Numbered from the stretch's first letter, positions 34,801-42,245 are shown. The stretch: DNA of 64,000 bases from Liolophura sinensis (GCF_032854445.1 NC_088305.1:22546955-22610954); one strand, 5' to 3'. The notes: a model not told the origin generated them from the letters alone. Made by a program: numbers and translations.

Positions 34801-36671
34801 TCTCCGTACCAAAGGCCACTCAATCATCAACGAACAAAACCTATTTCTGGGCAGCTCACCGACACGTTTAGTGGTGGTATGCGTTAGCAACACGGCTTTC
34901 GACGGGAGCTACGATAACAACTCTTTCCCATTTCATGCACTTGTACACAAACTTCGTCGCCTTGCATGTTGGTGGACGTCAAATTCCTGCCAGGCCCCCG
35001 ACACCAAACTTTGAGACCGAATTTCATGACGTACATGATCCTCTTCACCAGCATGGGGAAAGTGTTTTACGTTGAGGGGAAGGTCATCCTCCGCATCACG
35101 TTCGCCAACGGCAACATACTGTTTTGTTTCGACTTGACCCCAACCTCCACGGGGATTACCAACTGAACCTGGTCCAAAAAGGCCAGACCACTTGCCAGAC
35201 CACTACCGGAAACCATTAACGTGGTGTTCTACGGCGAATCCATGGATATAGACAAAAGTCGAAACGTGCTCTGAGACTTTGCCAGTTAAAAAGACACGGA
35301 CACGGTGCAATAAATTAACACTTCCCAGTGTATCATGACAAAATCACAAGAAGGAAGATGTATGACTCATCTAACTAGAAAGCATATAGGTGGGGCCTAC
35401 AGGTTAATTAGGGGTATTGTTTAGCATCAACTACAGGTGTACTTTACCAGCACAACTCACAAAAACCCATTTGTTTCACCCCCCCCCCCCCCAAAAAAAA
35501 AACCCAATTGTGGGATCAATACGTGTCTGTTCATCTGATGGCAAAACTCAGTATTTCCTGCTATGGCGAGTATGTACATCAGGTGAGCACACAAGTAGAG
35601 TGCACAAATAAATACAACGTGGGGCAATCAATATTTATATTTCTTGTGCAAACGCAATCATGTGAAGAGGAATATTATAACAGCAAATAAAGACAGGACA
35701 ATGCTATCAAAATCAGAGTTTGGAGATTTGCAACAAATACAGCTAAACAAATACAATACACACCTGGGTCTGGTATATATACCATTCCAAAATAGTAAGT
35801 GCCGTCTCCATAATACACTATGTACTCCCACTACTGCCTGTTGTTTTGAGAAGCCCGACCTAGACTTGTACTCAATATTATAGTATTCTGTTTCTTTTCC
35901 TGTCAGGGTTTTCATTCAGATGTTCAATGTGTAAGACAGATTCAGTGATTCTGTATACTCTAGTTGTGTAGAGATTTTAAAGACAGCCAGACGCCGGCAG
36001 CGTTTGGCGGGCACAGACTGTATTAGATAGAAGTAAGGGGTTAGTACGCTAGCACAGCGTCATTGCCCAGGATCCTCTCACCAATGCGGTTGCCTTGAGT
36101 GGAAGTCCAGCTGTTACTGGCTTCCACTCCGACCGTAAGTGGTAAGGTCCTCCAGCAGCTTGCGGATAGTTGTGGGTTTTGCCCGTTCTCTGCCTGGTTT
36201 TCTCCCACTATAATGCTAACCGCCGTCGTATAAGTGAAACATTCTTGAGTACACCAATCAAACAAATAAATAAATAAATAGATAGAAGTAGCGGTTAAAC
36301 CTTCCTACTGCCCAACACGCATACTATCGGTTCACCTTGAGCTTAGAAACATCGCCAAACCTCGTATTTCTGACGCAAACTCGCCAACAGGCTGTGGCAT
36401 TGCCTTCCAGAATGAACCTGTTGGCCAGTTGCTTTGTTGGCGAGGTTTTGCAGTGGGATTCTCAGCGCGATGTGATGAGTTGTGGAGGTCAGCTAAACGG
36501 CCATAATCGCAACGTGCTGATTGCACACCGGCAGATCACTCAGCAAAACCACTGCGATTTTCTTGCTATCTAAATCCTTACATACCGCTCTTCTGACTAA
36601 CGAAATGAAAAAAAATAATCACCTGTCTGTAGCGTAAGGGCGCACACTAGGAAAACCCCGAATCTCTCCAT
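19447..36671 (-). CDS. Immunoglobulin-superfamily gene (partial model)
   Basis: Five exons on the minus strand can be linked: 36671-36623 (signal peptide), 24601-24482, 23044-22796, 20913-20821 and 19821-19447. Every junction is phase 1, and the split codons resolve sensibly (Ser, Asp, Gln at the last three joins). Exons 3 and 4 together make one V-type Ig domain, from the first Cys ('FTCRV') to the second ('DDGSYKC'). Exon 5 is a second Ig domain with its own Cys pair. The protein is predicted to be secreted or on the surface. Two-Ig proteins with C-terminal lectin domains are known immune effectors in molluscs, but no lectin or fibrinogen exon is visible here, so that link is only a hypothesis. 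The 3' end probably lies left of 19.4 kb or outside the window. An exon for the front half of the first Ig-like region may be missing. Confidence 0.7.
20682..20862. repeat. 88-bp duplication overlapping an Ig exon end
   Basis: The sequence 'tttactaacatcttgt' starts at 20683 and again at 20771, followed in both by 'gacaattcaccca' and the end of the Ig exon. The right copy holds the functional exon end and donor. The left copy is diverged, and at the donor position it reads 'cctgaag' on the minus strand, so the splice site is lost. Confidence 0.8.
20821..20913 (-). CDS. Ig exon: 3' half of V-type domain
   Basis: A short 93-nt exon, phase 1 to phase 1. The acceptor is 'gttactttgtag' and the donor 'AAGC|GTAAGT'. 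It encodes the diagnostic 'SDDGSYKC' (D-x-G-x-Y-x-C) followed by 'FVEERGN' and a G-strand ending 'EVLTVK'. Joined to 23044-22796, the shared codon becomes Asp (G|AT), giving a continuous E-F-G strand segment with both canonical Cys in place. Too short for ORF finders but well supported by splice sites and domain logic. Confidence 0.8.
21070..21235 (-). mobile_element. Degenerate SINE, family A (reverse), possible
   Basis: The order 'cagcattatgatgagaggaa', 'gcggaaacccatgatcatg' and 'ctgctggcagact' resembles a reversed family A body, but with many changes. Weak call. Confidence 0.4.
21490..21600 (-). mobile_element. tRNA-like SINE head fragment
   Basis: The reverse complement runs from 'gatggtagaaggtgcttgcc' to 'ggctcaaaaccaggcc', a tRNA-like head with a box B-like motif. 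The rest of the element is unclear. Confidence 0.45.
22100..22730. repeat. Minisatellite, ~28-30-bp unit
   Basis: Units of 'tatatggcattgtaaaggtg' plus 'tatactgt' repeat about 20 times with variable length, close to the 3' side of the V exon. The array lies in the intron between 22796 and 20913. ORFs rich in Tyr and Leu on the plus strand are products of the repeat. Confidence 0.9.
22796..23044 (-). CDS. Ig exon: 5' half of V-type domain
   Basis: A 249-nt exon (83 codons), phase 1 to phase 1. The acceptor is 'tgttttctcttcacag' and the donor 'AAAG|GTAAATG'. It encodes 'VAVTLKSSGS', then 'ADVGENAVFTCRVTG' with the first canonical Cys, then 'VKWAKVDNKDPRV' with the invariant Trp, and ends in 'DLVYKFTIK'. 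This is the front half of a V-type Ig domain; the second Cys is in the next exon (20913-20821). A decayed relative lies at 44619-44850. Confidence 0.82.
23050..23460. repeat. Minisatellite, ~50-bp unit
   Basis: Repeats of 'tgtcacagccactattgtaa' plus 'cagaaaacaccattataag' recur about seven to eight times, immediately upstream (minus sense) of the V exon. The first copy runs into the splice acceptor region. Confidence 0.85.
23540..23935. repeat. Degenerate repeat, ~110-bp unit
   Basis: Motifs 'catcacctacaaatcagc' and 'ggttctcaaagccgactt' recur near 23605, 23690, 23785 and 23860 with heavy divergence. Intronic in the Ig gene. Confidence 0.5.
24095..24300 (-). mobile_element. SINE, family A (reverse)
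   Basis: Starts with a tail-derived 'tttatttatatatctgattg', then 'ttttacgccgtgctcaagaa', 'cagccagcattatgaaatcc' and 'ccatttgcaggttgctgaca'. It continues to 'cgcattggtgagagcctcg' near the head. Confidence 0.85.
24482..24601 (-). CDS. Ig-tail exon (probable)
   Basis: A 120-nt exon if entered at 'gaagtag' (phase 1). An alternative acceptor 'tatgctcag' would extend it to 24617 in phase 0. The donor is 'ACCAT|GTAAGC'. It encodes 'MYVVELNVAGADINSPGVF', like the E-F strand region of an Ig domain, and parallels 'NSTGVYSLEPS' in the last exon. It then runs to 'LFSKP', and joined to 23044-22796 the codon T|CG gives Ser. Open reading continues across both junctions, and in phase 1 it can also follow the signal exon directly. 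No Cys pair is visible, so part of its domain may be elsewhere. Confidence 0.5.
24640..26725. other. Intronic to the Ig gene, no exon supported
   Basis: Searched on the minus strand for the front half of a first Ig domain; none was convincing. A plus-strand stretch near 24970-25040 reads like a Cys-containing Ig strand but overlaps family A SINE motifs reversed ('ggtgaggaagccagcatga'), so it was not called. Confidence 0.45.
26725..27065 (-). mobile_element. tRNA-derived SINE, family B (reverse)
   Basis: Begins with the tail 'acttaacaatttttcagtca' and 'tatgacgacgaggagtc'. It ends with the tRNA-like head, whose reverse complement reads 'ggtggcctaatggttagagc' and a box B-like 'acctggaatcaac'. 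Full-length in appearance. Confidence 0.8.
27066..28379. other. Intronic to the Ig gene, no exon supported
   Basis: A good-looking minus donor ('ACAT|GTAAGT' near 27124) follows a short Cys-containing frame, but no credible acceptor precedes it. Otherwise AT-rich with short ORFs. Confidence 0.4.
28763..28795 (+). repeat. G-rich simple repeat
   Basis: 'gtgtgtgtg' followed by a run of about 11 G, then 'aggggggagg', close to the left edge of the GC-rich block. Confidence 0.8.
28861..29452 (+). pseudogene. PC4-like (p15 coactivator) ssDNA-binding protein, frameshifted
   Basis: An ATG at 28861 opens a frame ('MKRSVSAN') that stays coherent to about 29060. A +1 frame change then leads into the frame starting near 29063. 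That frame carries 'KKWRVYRPGSLFYPTKEGV' at about 29180-29237, then 'KWQNLGEAIPGMD'. The pattern G-x-L-x-P-T-K-x-G-V-x-L with a following Trp matches the PC4/p15 C-terminal ssDNA-binding fold. An acidic stretch follows. PC4-like proteins bind single-stranded DNA, so a replication or transcription role in the element is plausible. The exact frameshift point is not resolved. Confidence 0.6.
29407..29835 (+). CDS. Unrecognised ORF in the Polinton-like element
   Basis: A 142-codon frame overlapping the end of the PC4-like frame by 46 bases. The first 100 residues look protein-like, with a charged helical segment rich in Glu, Lys and Leu ('KQQLRQLLDETLIKKANP'). The last 35 are Pro- and Thr-rich, and the frame may have slipped there. 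No family recognised. It could be the C-terminal part of the preceding protein after another frame change. Confidence 0.4.
   Translation: MLWNAYDVDLQLHILELQRKAYAPGVNKQRPGMIDQTTPFLHDRELAVSIVDKAPTRYLKERTVLVNFMRHARKAPLPWDAGKEVKQQLRQLLDETLIKKANPYFTRMYVEHMAATCTPVGAFTAPPSPPFGVPHTTCYGVR
29836..30599. other. Element interior without a recognised gene
   Basis: Overlapping ORFs in three frames at 30269-30793, none recognised. The part 29900-30250 is AT-richer than its flanks and may be inserted or decayed sequence. Confidence 0.35.
30600..31556 (+). pseudogene. Polinton-type DDE integrase with four in-frame stops
   Basis: One frame runs from about 30600 to 31556 with stops at 30732 (TAG), 31017 (TAG), 31047 (TAA) and 31059 (TGA) but no frameshift in the catalytic core. 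The catalytic Asp in 'QWQADLV' is at 30834, the second Asp in 'LQTDQGK' at 31005 and the Glu in 'VVERFK' at 31107. That gives 56 residues, then 33, between them. 'LLTCIDVLSKYVWV' and 'LVHGYNRAYHQ' are typical of retroviral-like integrases of Polintons and related elements, which join element DNA to the host genome. The C-terminal region after about 31300 is degenerate and no chromodomain could be confirmed. It cannot make a full-length protein as it stands. Confidence 0.75.
31557..32128 (+). other. Element interior; Pro/Ala-rich ORF 31881-32084
   Basis: A 67-codon frame with 'GRLDSIFPGEDLLSILLP' at its start and a Pro/Thr/Ala-rich end. Neighbouring frames are also open, so frame slips are likely. 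No family recognised. Confidence 0.3.
32129..32541 (+). pseudogene. Small conserved Polinton-module protein, frameshifted
   Basis: The frame from 32129 contains 'LLTGATPVIRRAVLRG' and 'LCECVKNVLSGNSPL'. Near 32400 the coherent sequence moves to another frame, with 'DLRTLAMESVSLYKKGHIV' and 'QSGGLLGAL', ending at a stop at 32536-32538. The order (Arg-rich start, Cys-Glu-Cys helix, Lys-rich segment, then GG-LL tail) resembles a short protein found repeatedly next to Polinton structural genes. Its function is unknown to me. One single-base indel explains the break. Confidence 0.5.
32582..33301 (+). pseudogene. Polinton-module protein ('LDQE' type), broken
   Basis: The frame opens about 50 bases after the previous gene with 'AKKMALVEQLIQ'. 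It shows 'ILNALDQEVASSL' and 'NNEKIPWYYHRLQHY', a helical segment typical of a Polinton-associated protein of unknown role. A TAG at 32867 interrupts the same frame. It resumes with 'ASNKILLWRWTDRGEL' and 'DLRERQHFRPTSWEGF' before a divergent tail to 33301. The region 32790-32905 also has a better-looking reading in another frame, so at least one more indel is likely. Confidence 0.5.
33351..33910 (+). pseudogene. Polinton-module protein ('LPSNNS' type), broken
   Basis: An ATG at 33351 starts 'MFYGTLPSNNSFCYF', followed by 'TNTLAHFITQLPQRMLLSGD'. A TAA at 33477 interrupts the frame, which continues with 'YSRTWFNVRQDEVWY'. After about 33570 the coherent sequence lies in other frames, with 'HVEYIPLRRKNFSTVEID' and 'NTGQSVPVERDKMALYLC' at 33735-33885. 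The N-terminal motif and the late 'EID..D..G..VP' segment are features of a recurrent Polinton or adintovirus gene, probably a virion component. That role is inference. Confidence 0.5.
33911..34190 (+). pseudogene. Small Gly-rich Polinton-module protein, broken
   Basis: A short coherent stretch ('GHGLLGSFVLKPASRALG') ends at TAA 34035. It is followed in another frame by 'MDDVSDGTPVSQALKRHAVE' from 34050, which resembles the end of small basic proteins preceding the capsid-like gene in such elements. The joined product cannot be read without frame changes. Confidence 0.35.
34191..35290 (+). pseudogene. Capsid-like Polinton protein (F54H12.2-like), heavily broken
   Basis: Fragments in several frames keep the order of a long structural protein. 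They are 'DCDLWTLTPARSQ' (about 34250), 'DTYLDLANTMLYVKAK' (34383-34430), 'LLKQQVDVSLNDKLITASAN' (34494-34555), 'HPLIPT'-free mid-region fragments, and near the end 'INVVFYGESMDIDKSRNVL' (35217-35272). This order matches the protein class annotated as 'F54H12.2-like' in many animal genomes, which I believe belongs to the virion-protein set of Polintons. At least six stops or indels are present. No complete product is possible. Confidence 0.5.
35301..36010. other. Intronic to the Ig gene, no exon supported
   Basis: The right flank of the Polinton-like block. A C-tract followed by an A-tract lies at about 35481-35502. ORFs are short and unrecognised. Confidence 0.4.
36015..36285 (+). mobile_element. 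SINE, family A, nearly full length
   Basis: Head-like 'agtacgctagcacagcgtca', then 'ctctcaccaatgcggttgcc', body 'cagcagcttgcggatagttg', and end 'gtcgtataagtgaaacattc' with an 'aaataaataaataaata' tail. The first 30 bases of the head are diverged. Confidence 0.85.
36377..36450. repeat. Short inverted repeat
   Basis: 'aactcgccaacag' near 36379 can pair with 'tttgttggcgaggtt' near 36434, giving a stem of about 13 bp with a loop of around 40 bases. Purpose unknown; it lies just downstream (minus sense) of the signal exon. Confidence 0.5.
36623..36671 (-). CDS. Signal-peptide exon of the Ig gene
   Basis: The ATG at 36671 opens 'MERFGVFLVCALTLQT', a short charged start followed by a hydrophobic core, as in a secretion signal. 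The exon leaves in phase 1 at donor 'ACAG|GTGATT', matching the phase-1 entry of all Ig exons downstream. This is the usual layout for IgSF genes. There is no second candidate nearby on this strand. The link to the Ig exons across a 12-kb intron is inferred. Confidence 0.5.
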
Positions 36672-36699
36672 GTCTCCACAGTAGCACGGATGAAATTGC

Positions 36700-38179
36700 A
36701 ATGAAGAAGCCTTTCCCAGCAGGACTAGCAACTTGGATCAAGAGAGAAGTCACGCCGCGCTTGGGACAAATTCAACCTCCTTTATCGAAAGAGCTCCGAT
36801 TTGCAACTGCAGAAAAAGGTAAACAAAGGTATGAAAGCTGTAAAAGTACTCTGCCGGGGGCCTACGTAAGCCCCACAGGGAGGTCTATTCTCCCCAGACT
36901 GTGGTTAGGTGTCTTCTTGAATCTGAGATGCTTTAACAGTCAAAGAATAACACAGATAAGAGGATTTCAATCTCCCAAACTGGACTTGGTGCTACGTGGT
37001 GTGAAACGTATGGGAGTTGTCACAGTTCTGCCACTTCTCAGTTATCTCAAGCTGTTGGGCTTAGCACAGCTGCTATATGATCTGCAGTACACATGCCATG
37101 GTATGCATTTTGTAAAGCTGAACTATTATGAAAAGGCAGGACATAAGAGAAAGATTATGTATCCGGATGATCGGCACTTTGATATACTTGGCCATATTTC
37201 TGTTCTGTTTACAGGCGTTAAGATTTGTTTATTTATTTATTTATTTAATAATTTATTTATTTATTTTCACCCAGCTTCTGTATGTTTCACTTATATGCTT
37301 ACGTGTGGTATTATCTCAAAAAGGCTGAATAACATCATTTTACGTAATGTAACTTTGCGACTTGAGCGTGCACCTCAGTACCTAAACTAACAGTAATTCA
37401 ACATGAATATGAGAGATCTGAATACACCGGGCTAGCTTCTCTGTTCCTCACCATTTGTAGCCAAATGAGACCGTAACTACCTCATTACTTACACAAAGAC
37501 CGAGATCAAAAGGTTACATTAGAAGGTCTGCATACATGTGTGCAAATTGGCATGAAATCTAGCGTGACGTTATCACGACAGGAACATACAGCTCGAGGTA
37601 AAGCAAGTAAACGTATCCAGTATCTATCCTCTCCTGGGTATTTCAAGCACAACTTATTCTCGAATTTGTCCGTGTAAAAGGGGCGTAAGGCCCCTGTAAG
37701 GTGTAAAGATGTTTGCTTTTCTGTAAACGCTGTAAGTGGTGGAAGAGAAAAACAAAAGAGTGGTAACATATACAGTGACCATAATGTGGAATCACATGAT
37801 ACCCATTTCTGACAACGCCCAGAAGGAAATCTGTACAAGAAGCCACAGTACATGGCGTCGCTTGTTGAAGGTGAGGAAATGTTTATTAGACGTGTAATTG
37901 AAAGCTGTGAGATCAAAGTGCATGGCTGATTCGATTGTAACAAATTAATTAGTTTCTTTAAAAGGCCGTGGAAGAATTAAAGCAGCTGTTTCCGTTGTTT
38001 ATTGAACTTTTCGTTACTGGACTAAGAAAAAAAACTCTGCCTTAAAAGGTACAGACCTTAAATGCTTTTGTAATAAAATAGCTCCTTGTGTTGCACGTAT
38101 ACCACATCCTTAAGGAAAGCGAAAGAATACACTAACCAAATAGGTAAGCCTCAGGGGAAACACCACTGAAATTACATCG
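36700..38179. other. No supported gene; TTTA microsatellite at 37226-37265
   Basis: The longest ORF of the window (229 codons, plus, 36701-37390) lies here, but it runs through a TTTA microsatellite and shows no domain. A 145-codon minus ORF at 37506-37943 is also unrecognised. Confidence 0.4.
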
Positions 38180-38184
38180 AAAAC

Positions 38185-38700
38185 TCTTGTTATATCTCCC
38201 TGACATTACTTTTGTTATATCACCGTCACATTACTTTTGTTATATCCCCGTTACATTACTTTTATTATATCCCCGTCACATTACTTTTTTATACTCCGGT
38301 TCCATTGCATATATTATATCCCCGTCGCATTATTTTTTTTACTTCTCCGTTACATTACCTTTGTTATATCCCCGACATGTGTTATATTCCCGTAACACTA
38401 CTTTTATTATATCCCCGTCAGATTACTGATGTTATATTTCCGTGACATTACTTTTGTTATATCCCCGATACATTACTTTATTTTATATCTCCGTCACATT
38501 ACTCTCATTATATCCCCGTGACATTACATATGCTATATTCCCGTCAGATTACTTTTGTTATATCCCCGTCAGATTACTTATGTTTTATCTCCATGACATT
38601 ACTTTTGTTATATCCCCGCCACATGATTTATGTTATATCTCCCTTACATTACATATGTTACATCTCCGTCACATTACATATTATCACTTACGTCTGTATA
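38185..38700. repeat. Minisatellite, 26-bp unit, ~19 copies
   Basis: 'tatatccccgtcacattact' plus 'tttgt' repeats every 26-27 bp (for example at 38189, 38215 and 38241). Plus ORFs rich in Tyr, Pro and Ile are by-products. Confidence 0.92.
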
Positions 38701-39420
38701 TTTTTTCATCTCCGCCAATGTAGAACATGGCACACAAGCCACCAATTTCTCTTTGATTCGACAAGTACAGAGCATAAAATCCGTTTTCGTCCAATACCCT
38801 GTTTGAATGTGTATCTGTGTATTTCTGTCCGGATGTAGGAGAGATTCAGGAGATAATGATCTATAGTTATCAACACAAAAGACGCAATCGTTAGTCCATA
38901 CGTTACCCATTAGTGTTAACCATATAGGCTTTCAGGCTTACATGGCTGTTGTACGAAGCCCCCTAAAGCACATCACGGAATCTTACAGAACTAGAACATA
39001 CTTGTATATAATATATGAAGTTACAGTAAGGACAATTTAAGAAACACCCGTTCATGCTAGATTCTGTGATATGAGAAAGCTGTAATTAGAAATATGCGTT
39101 CACGTTGAGTGCATGGGATGTGTAATCTGTGTGGTGTTGCCAGTAACATAATATTACACATAGTGGCAACATAATATATTCTAGGACCACTAAAAACACG
39201 TGAATGTAGTTAAATATATTGTACAAATGATAATTATGTTTTCTACGCCTTGAAAAGCGCACACATTTCACATGTGTTTGCCAAGTATTGCCAATATTAT
39301 GTAGGTCAGCAGATGATCCAGTTTACCACGTGGCTATGGACGCTTTAGCGGAAGGTCGGTCGAATAGAACAGTGTAAATAGAGTATTATAAATTATTCCT
39401 TTTGAAATAAGTGCGTCGAT
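38701..39420. other. Intergenic, no gene seen
   Basis: AT-rich, short ORFs only. Confidence 0.45.
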
Positions 39421-39424
39421 ATTG

Positions 39425-39580
39425 ATGTAATAATGACGCTGGACGTGGTAATAATGACGCTGGACATGGTGATGGTGATTCTGGACGTGGTAATAATGAC
39501 GCTGGACATGATAATAGTGATCCTGGACGTGGTAATAATGACACTGGACGTGGTAATAGTGATTCTGGACGTGGCTTTGA
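39425..39580. repeat. 21-bp tandem repeat, ~7 copies
   Basis: 'gtaataatgacgctggacgt' recurs every 21 bp, with 'gtgattctggac' variants. As 21 is a multiple of three, both strands stay open and encode 7-residue repeats (plus 'VIMTLDV', minus 'HYYHVQ'). No exon context supports real translation. Confidence 0.9.
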
Positions 39581-40199
39581 GCCATCGTCCGTCCTCTAAA
39601 TGGCATCAGACCAGCTCTCTCCACGCACTCCACCGTACGTGGAAACATGAAATCCCCGGATGTGGCAATGATGACGCTTAGGAGTAGCGTCCTCAGATCA
39701 CCGACTTTACTTTCAATTCATATACGACATAAGTAACGATAATACCGAGGGGATGAGAGCAGTGCAGGCCAGGGTATGTAGGTTAGATTGAAAAATTTGT
39801 CAGGGTATGAGGTAACAGCGGCTGTGAAAGACGGACCGCCAAGATTATTAGCTCTATCTCAATGCCCACCCCAACGCTGTGGTGGCGAGCCACTCTCGAT
39901 GGCGGGCAGACACATGTCCGCAGAATATATCGTCTGTTCACTCGATGTGAGATTTTCTGCTCTCATAAGCTTTTCCAAACTCACTGGACACAGTGAGCTG
40001 GAAGATGTGGAAATCTTCGGGAAGACATTCTTCCTGTTGTTGTCGATACAAGTAGGCAGTATCGGTGTAGTAGGCGAAAAAGATTGACTGAGAACTCTTC
40101 TCCATTGTTTACACCCCAATCTCCTTTATTCTGATTCTGAACGACGAGCTCACAGATCCTGATTTCCTTGACAACCACCGAAGGTTTGTCACAGAGATC
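39581..40199. other. No supported gene
   Basis: On the minus strand, 'PSVVVKEIRICELVV' near 40180-40135 resembles 'SVSVVVQEISIPSAL' near 40425-40380. These could be two diverged copies of one exon, but no matching splice sites or domain signature were found. Confidence 0.3.
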
Positions 40200-40204
40200 C
40201 CCTT

Positions 40205-40375
40205 GCCGATATATTTATTTATTTGATTGATATTTTGATTTGATTGGTACTCAAGAATATTTCACTTATACGACGGCGGCCAACATTATGGCGGAAGGAA
40301 ACCAGGCAGAGCCTGGATGAAACCCACGGCCATCCGCAGGTTGCCGCAGACCTTCCCAGTTAGTGAGCCGATATT
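40205..40375 (-). mobile_element. SINE 3' half, family A (reverse)
   Basis: 'atatttatttatttgattga' tail, then 'tactcaagaatatttcactt', 'atacgacggcggccaacatt' and 'catccgcaggttgccgcaga'. The head is missing. Confidence 0.88.
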
Positions 40376-40609
40376 GTGAGCGAGCGCAGACGGAATGCTT
40401 ATCTCCTGGACAACAACACTGACACTAGTTACGCAGCTGCTACATTTCAGAGTGCCTTCAGTCTGGTTGATTTTTATAGGTAAACAACACATTCCGGGCT
40501 TATCGAGCAACTGGTTAAACAGGACCCACGTCGACTCAGACAAGGCAGTCACGTGACCACTCACAGTGGTAAACTTATCTTGAACATTAAGCAAGCAAAC
40601 ACAGACGTT

Positions 40610-40785
40610 ATGTTTCGTTCAGAGGACGCTATAGTGAGCGCTGTCCTCATGTAATCTCTGAGTTGTGAGTTCAAGTCCAGCTCATGCTGGCTTCCTCTCA
40701 GGCCGTACGTGGGAAGGCCTGGCAGCAACCTGCGGATGGTCGTGGTTTTCACCTGGGCTATGCCCGGTTTCCACGTATCTATTTC
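40610..40785 (+). mobile_element. SINE 5' half, family A
   Basis: A head with box B 'gagttcaagtccagctcatg', then 'ggccgtacgtgggaaggcct' and 'gcaacctgcggatggtcgtg', ending before the tail. Confidence 0.85.
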
Positions 40786-41720
40786 CCAGGTATATAGGTA
40801 GGTACACATAGTCTCCAGAGCTCAGTAACTCGCTTATAGGTCTGCGGAGTTATAGGTAGGCGATCAGTCTTCCAGATTAGCAGGCTGATTACCAAAGACT
40901 TGTCGTGTATTTCCGATTCAGTGAAAGTATAGACAGGCACAAATATAAACCCTACAATTTCAGCCTCCTCGCCTTCCCTAGCTACATTCAGGCCTCGAAG
41001 ATCATCTTACAAAGTCAACACGAAACCTTAATGGATCACAGAGTTGGGCCACTAGTTTCTAGATTTCCGAACTAAGGTTGTTCGCGGAGAGTTACATTGT
41101 GTCGCCGAATAAGTAGCGGACAAGATTCCTGGGACCGTTTACACGGCATAACCTTCGATGAAGGCTACTTTTCTTACACCAATTGTATGCTCAAGTCAGT
41201 TCGTCAGTAACAGTGGTTCACCTCGAACACCAATTTTCCACACTCCTAAAGACTTTCCGACATTGCATTAGGGAAAATGTCTTGAGTAGGGTGTAAACCA
41301 AAAATTCACGAAGAATAAGAGGAGTGAGTGAGCGCTTGAGGTTTAACGTAGGAATAAGAGGATGGGATTCTGTAAACTGGAACTGAAATTCTACCTCTCG
41401 TATAACACTCGTAAGAGCACTTTGGTACGGATCTACGTCTTGCTCTCTCGTAGAGGTGTTTAGCACCCGTAACCTAATCCACACTGTGTGATGGATTATG
41501 GAAAATGAAGTAAAGCGGTTAAATCAGAGAAGACACGGGTCTCTTTCATAGCGAGGAAATATTTCAGTACACAGGACCCAGTTTCACAAAGCGAGGTACG
41601 ACATTTTCTTCTCGTACATTAGTCGTACTATATTTTGCACGTAACCTTTTTCCATACCATTGTCCGGTATGTGCAATTATCGCACACATACGACATCTTT
41701 GTGAAACTTTGCCCTGATCC
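40786..41720. other. Intergenic, no gene seen
   Basis: An 88-codon minus ORF (41218-41484) is unrecognised. Nothing else noted. Confidence 0.4.
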
Positions 41721-41724
41721 TAAG

Positions 41725-42245
41725 TCTAGTTATCAGGGGCCGGTAAGGTACATAGAATGTAGTTATCAAGGGCCAATGGGATACATGAGGCGTAGTTATG
41801 AGGGGTCATGGGTACATGAGATGTAGTTATCAGAGACCAATGGGTATATGCAGTGTGCATAGTTAGCAGGGGCTAGTGGCGTACAGTCAGTGGGCCAGTG
41901 GGGTACAGGCAGTGCACTTAACAGGGGCCCCCTGGGGTACATGCATTGTACCTAACAGGGGCCACTGGGATAGTCAGCGGAGTTTTCAGGGGGCATGGGT
42001 ACATGCGATGTAGTTATGAGAGACCAACGGGCATACGTAGAGTACAAAATTAGCAGAGGCCAGTGGCGTACAGTGTGCCTGACAAGGGCCGGTGGGGTAC
42101 AGGCAGTGTACCTAATAGGGGCTAGTGGGGTACAGGCAGTGTACCTAACAGAGGCCAGTGGAGTAAAGGCAGTGTACCTGACAGAGGCTAGTAGAGTACA
42201 GACATTGTAGTTGTCAAGAGCCAGAGGGGTACAGTTGAATACAGG
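41725..42245. repeat. Minisatellite, ~32-33-bp unit
   Basis: 'ggggtacaggcagtgtacct' plus 'aacaggggccagtg' recurs about 15 times. The left part is more diverged, with 'gtagttatcaggggcc' variants. Confidence 0.88.

Larger units (their letters stand above)
28760..35300 (+). mobile_element. Degenerate Polinton/Maverick-like element
   Basis: A block visibly GC-richer than the flanks, holding a collinear plus-strand series of broken reading frames. They are a PC4-like protein, an unknown ORF, a retroviral-type integrase and then several proteins resembling the structural module of metazoan Polintons and adintoviruses. Every long frame has stops or frameshifts. The left boundary could be as far out as about 28.4 kb. 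No terminal inverted repeats, DNA polymerase B, packaging ATPase or protease were recognised, so the element is truncated, or those parts have decayed or lie elsewhere. It lies in the first long intron of the minus-strand Ig gene, in antisense orientation. Confidence 0.7.

Noticed and set aside
36701-37390. Longest ORF in the window (229 codons, plus)
   Set aside because: No domain, runs through a TTTA microsatellite, lies on the strand opposite to the signal exon, and shows no splice or conservation evidence.
38187-38838. Tyr/Pro/Ile-rich plus ORFs resembling a membrane protein
   Set aside because: Entirely explained by the 26-bp minisatellite.
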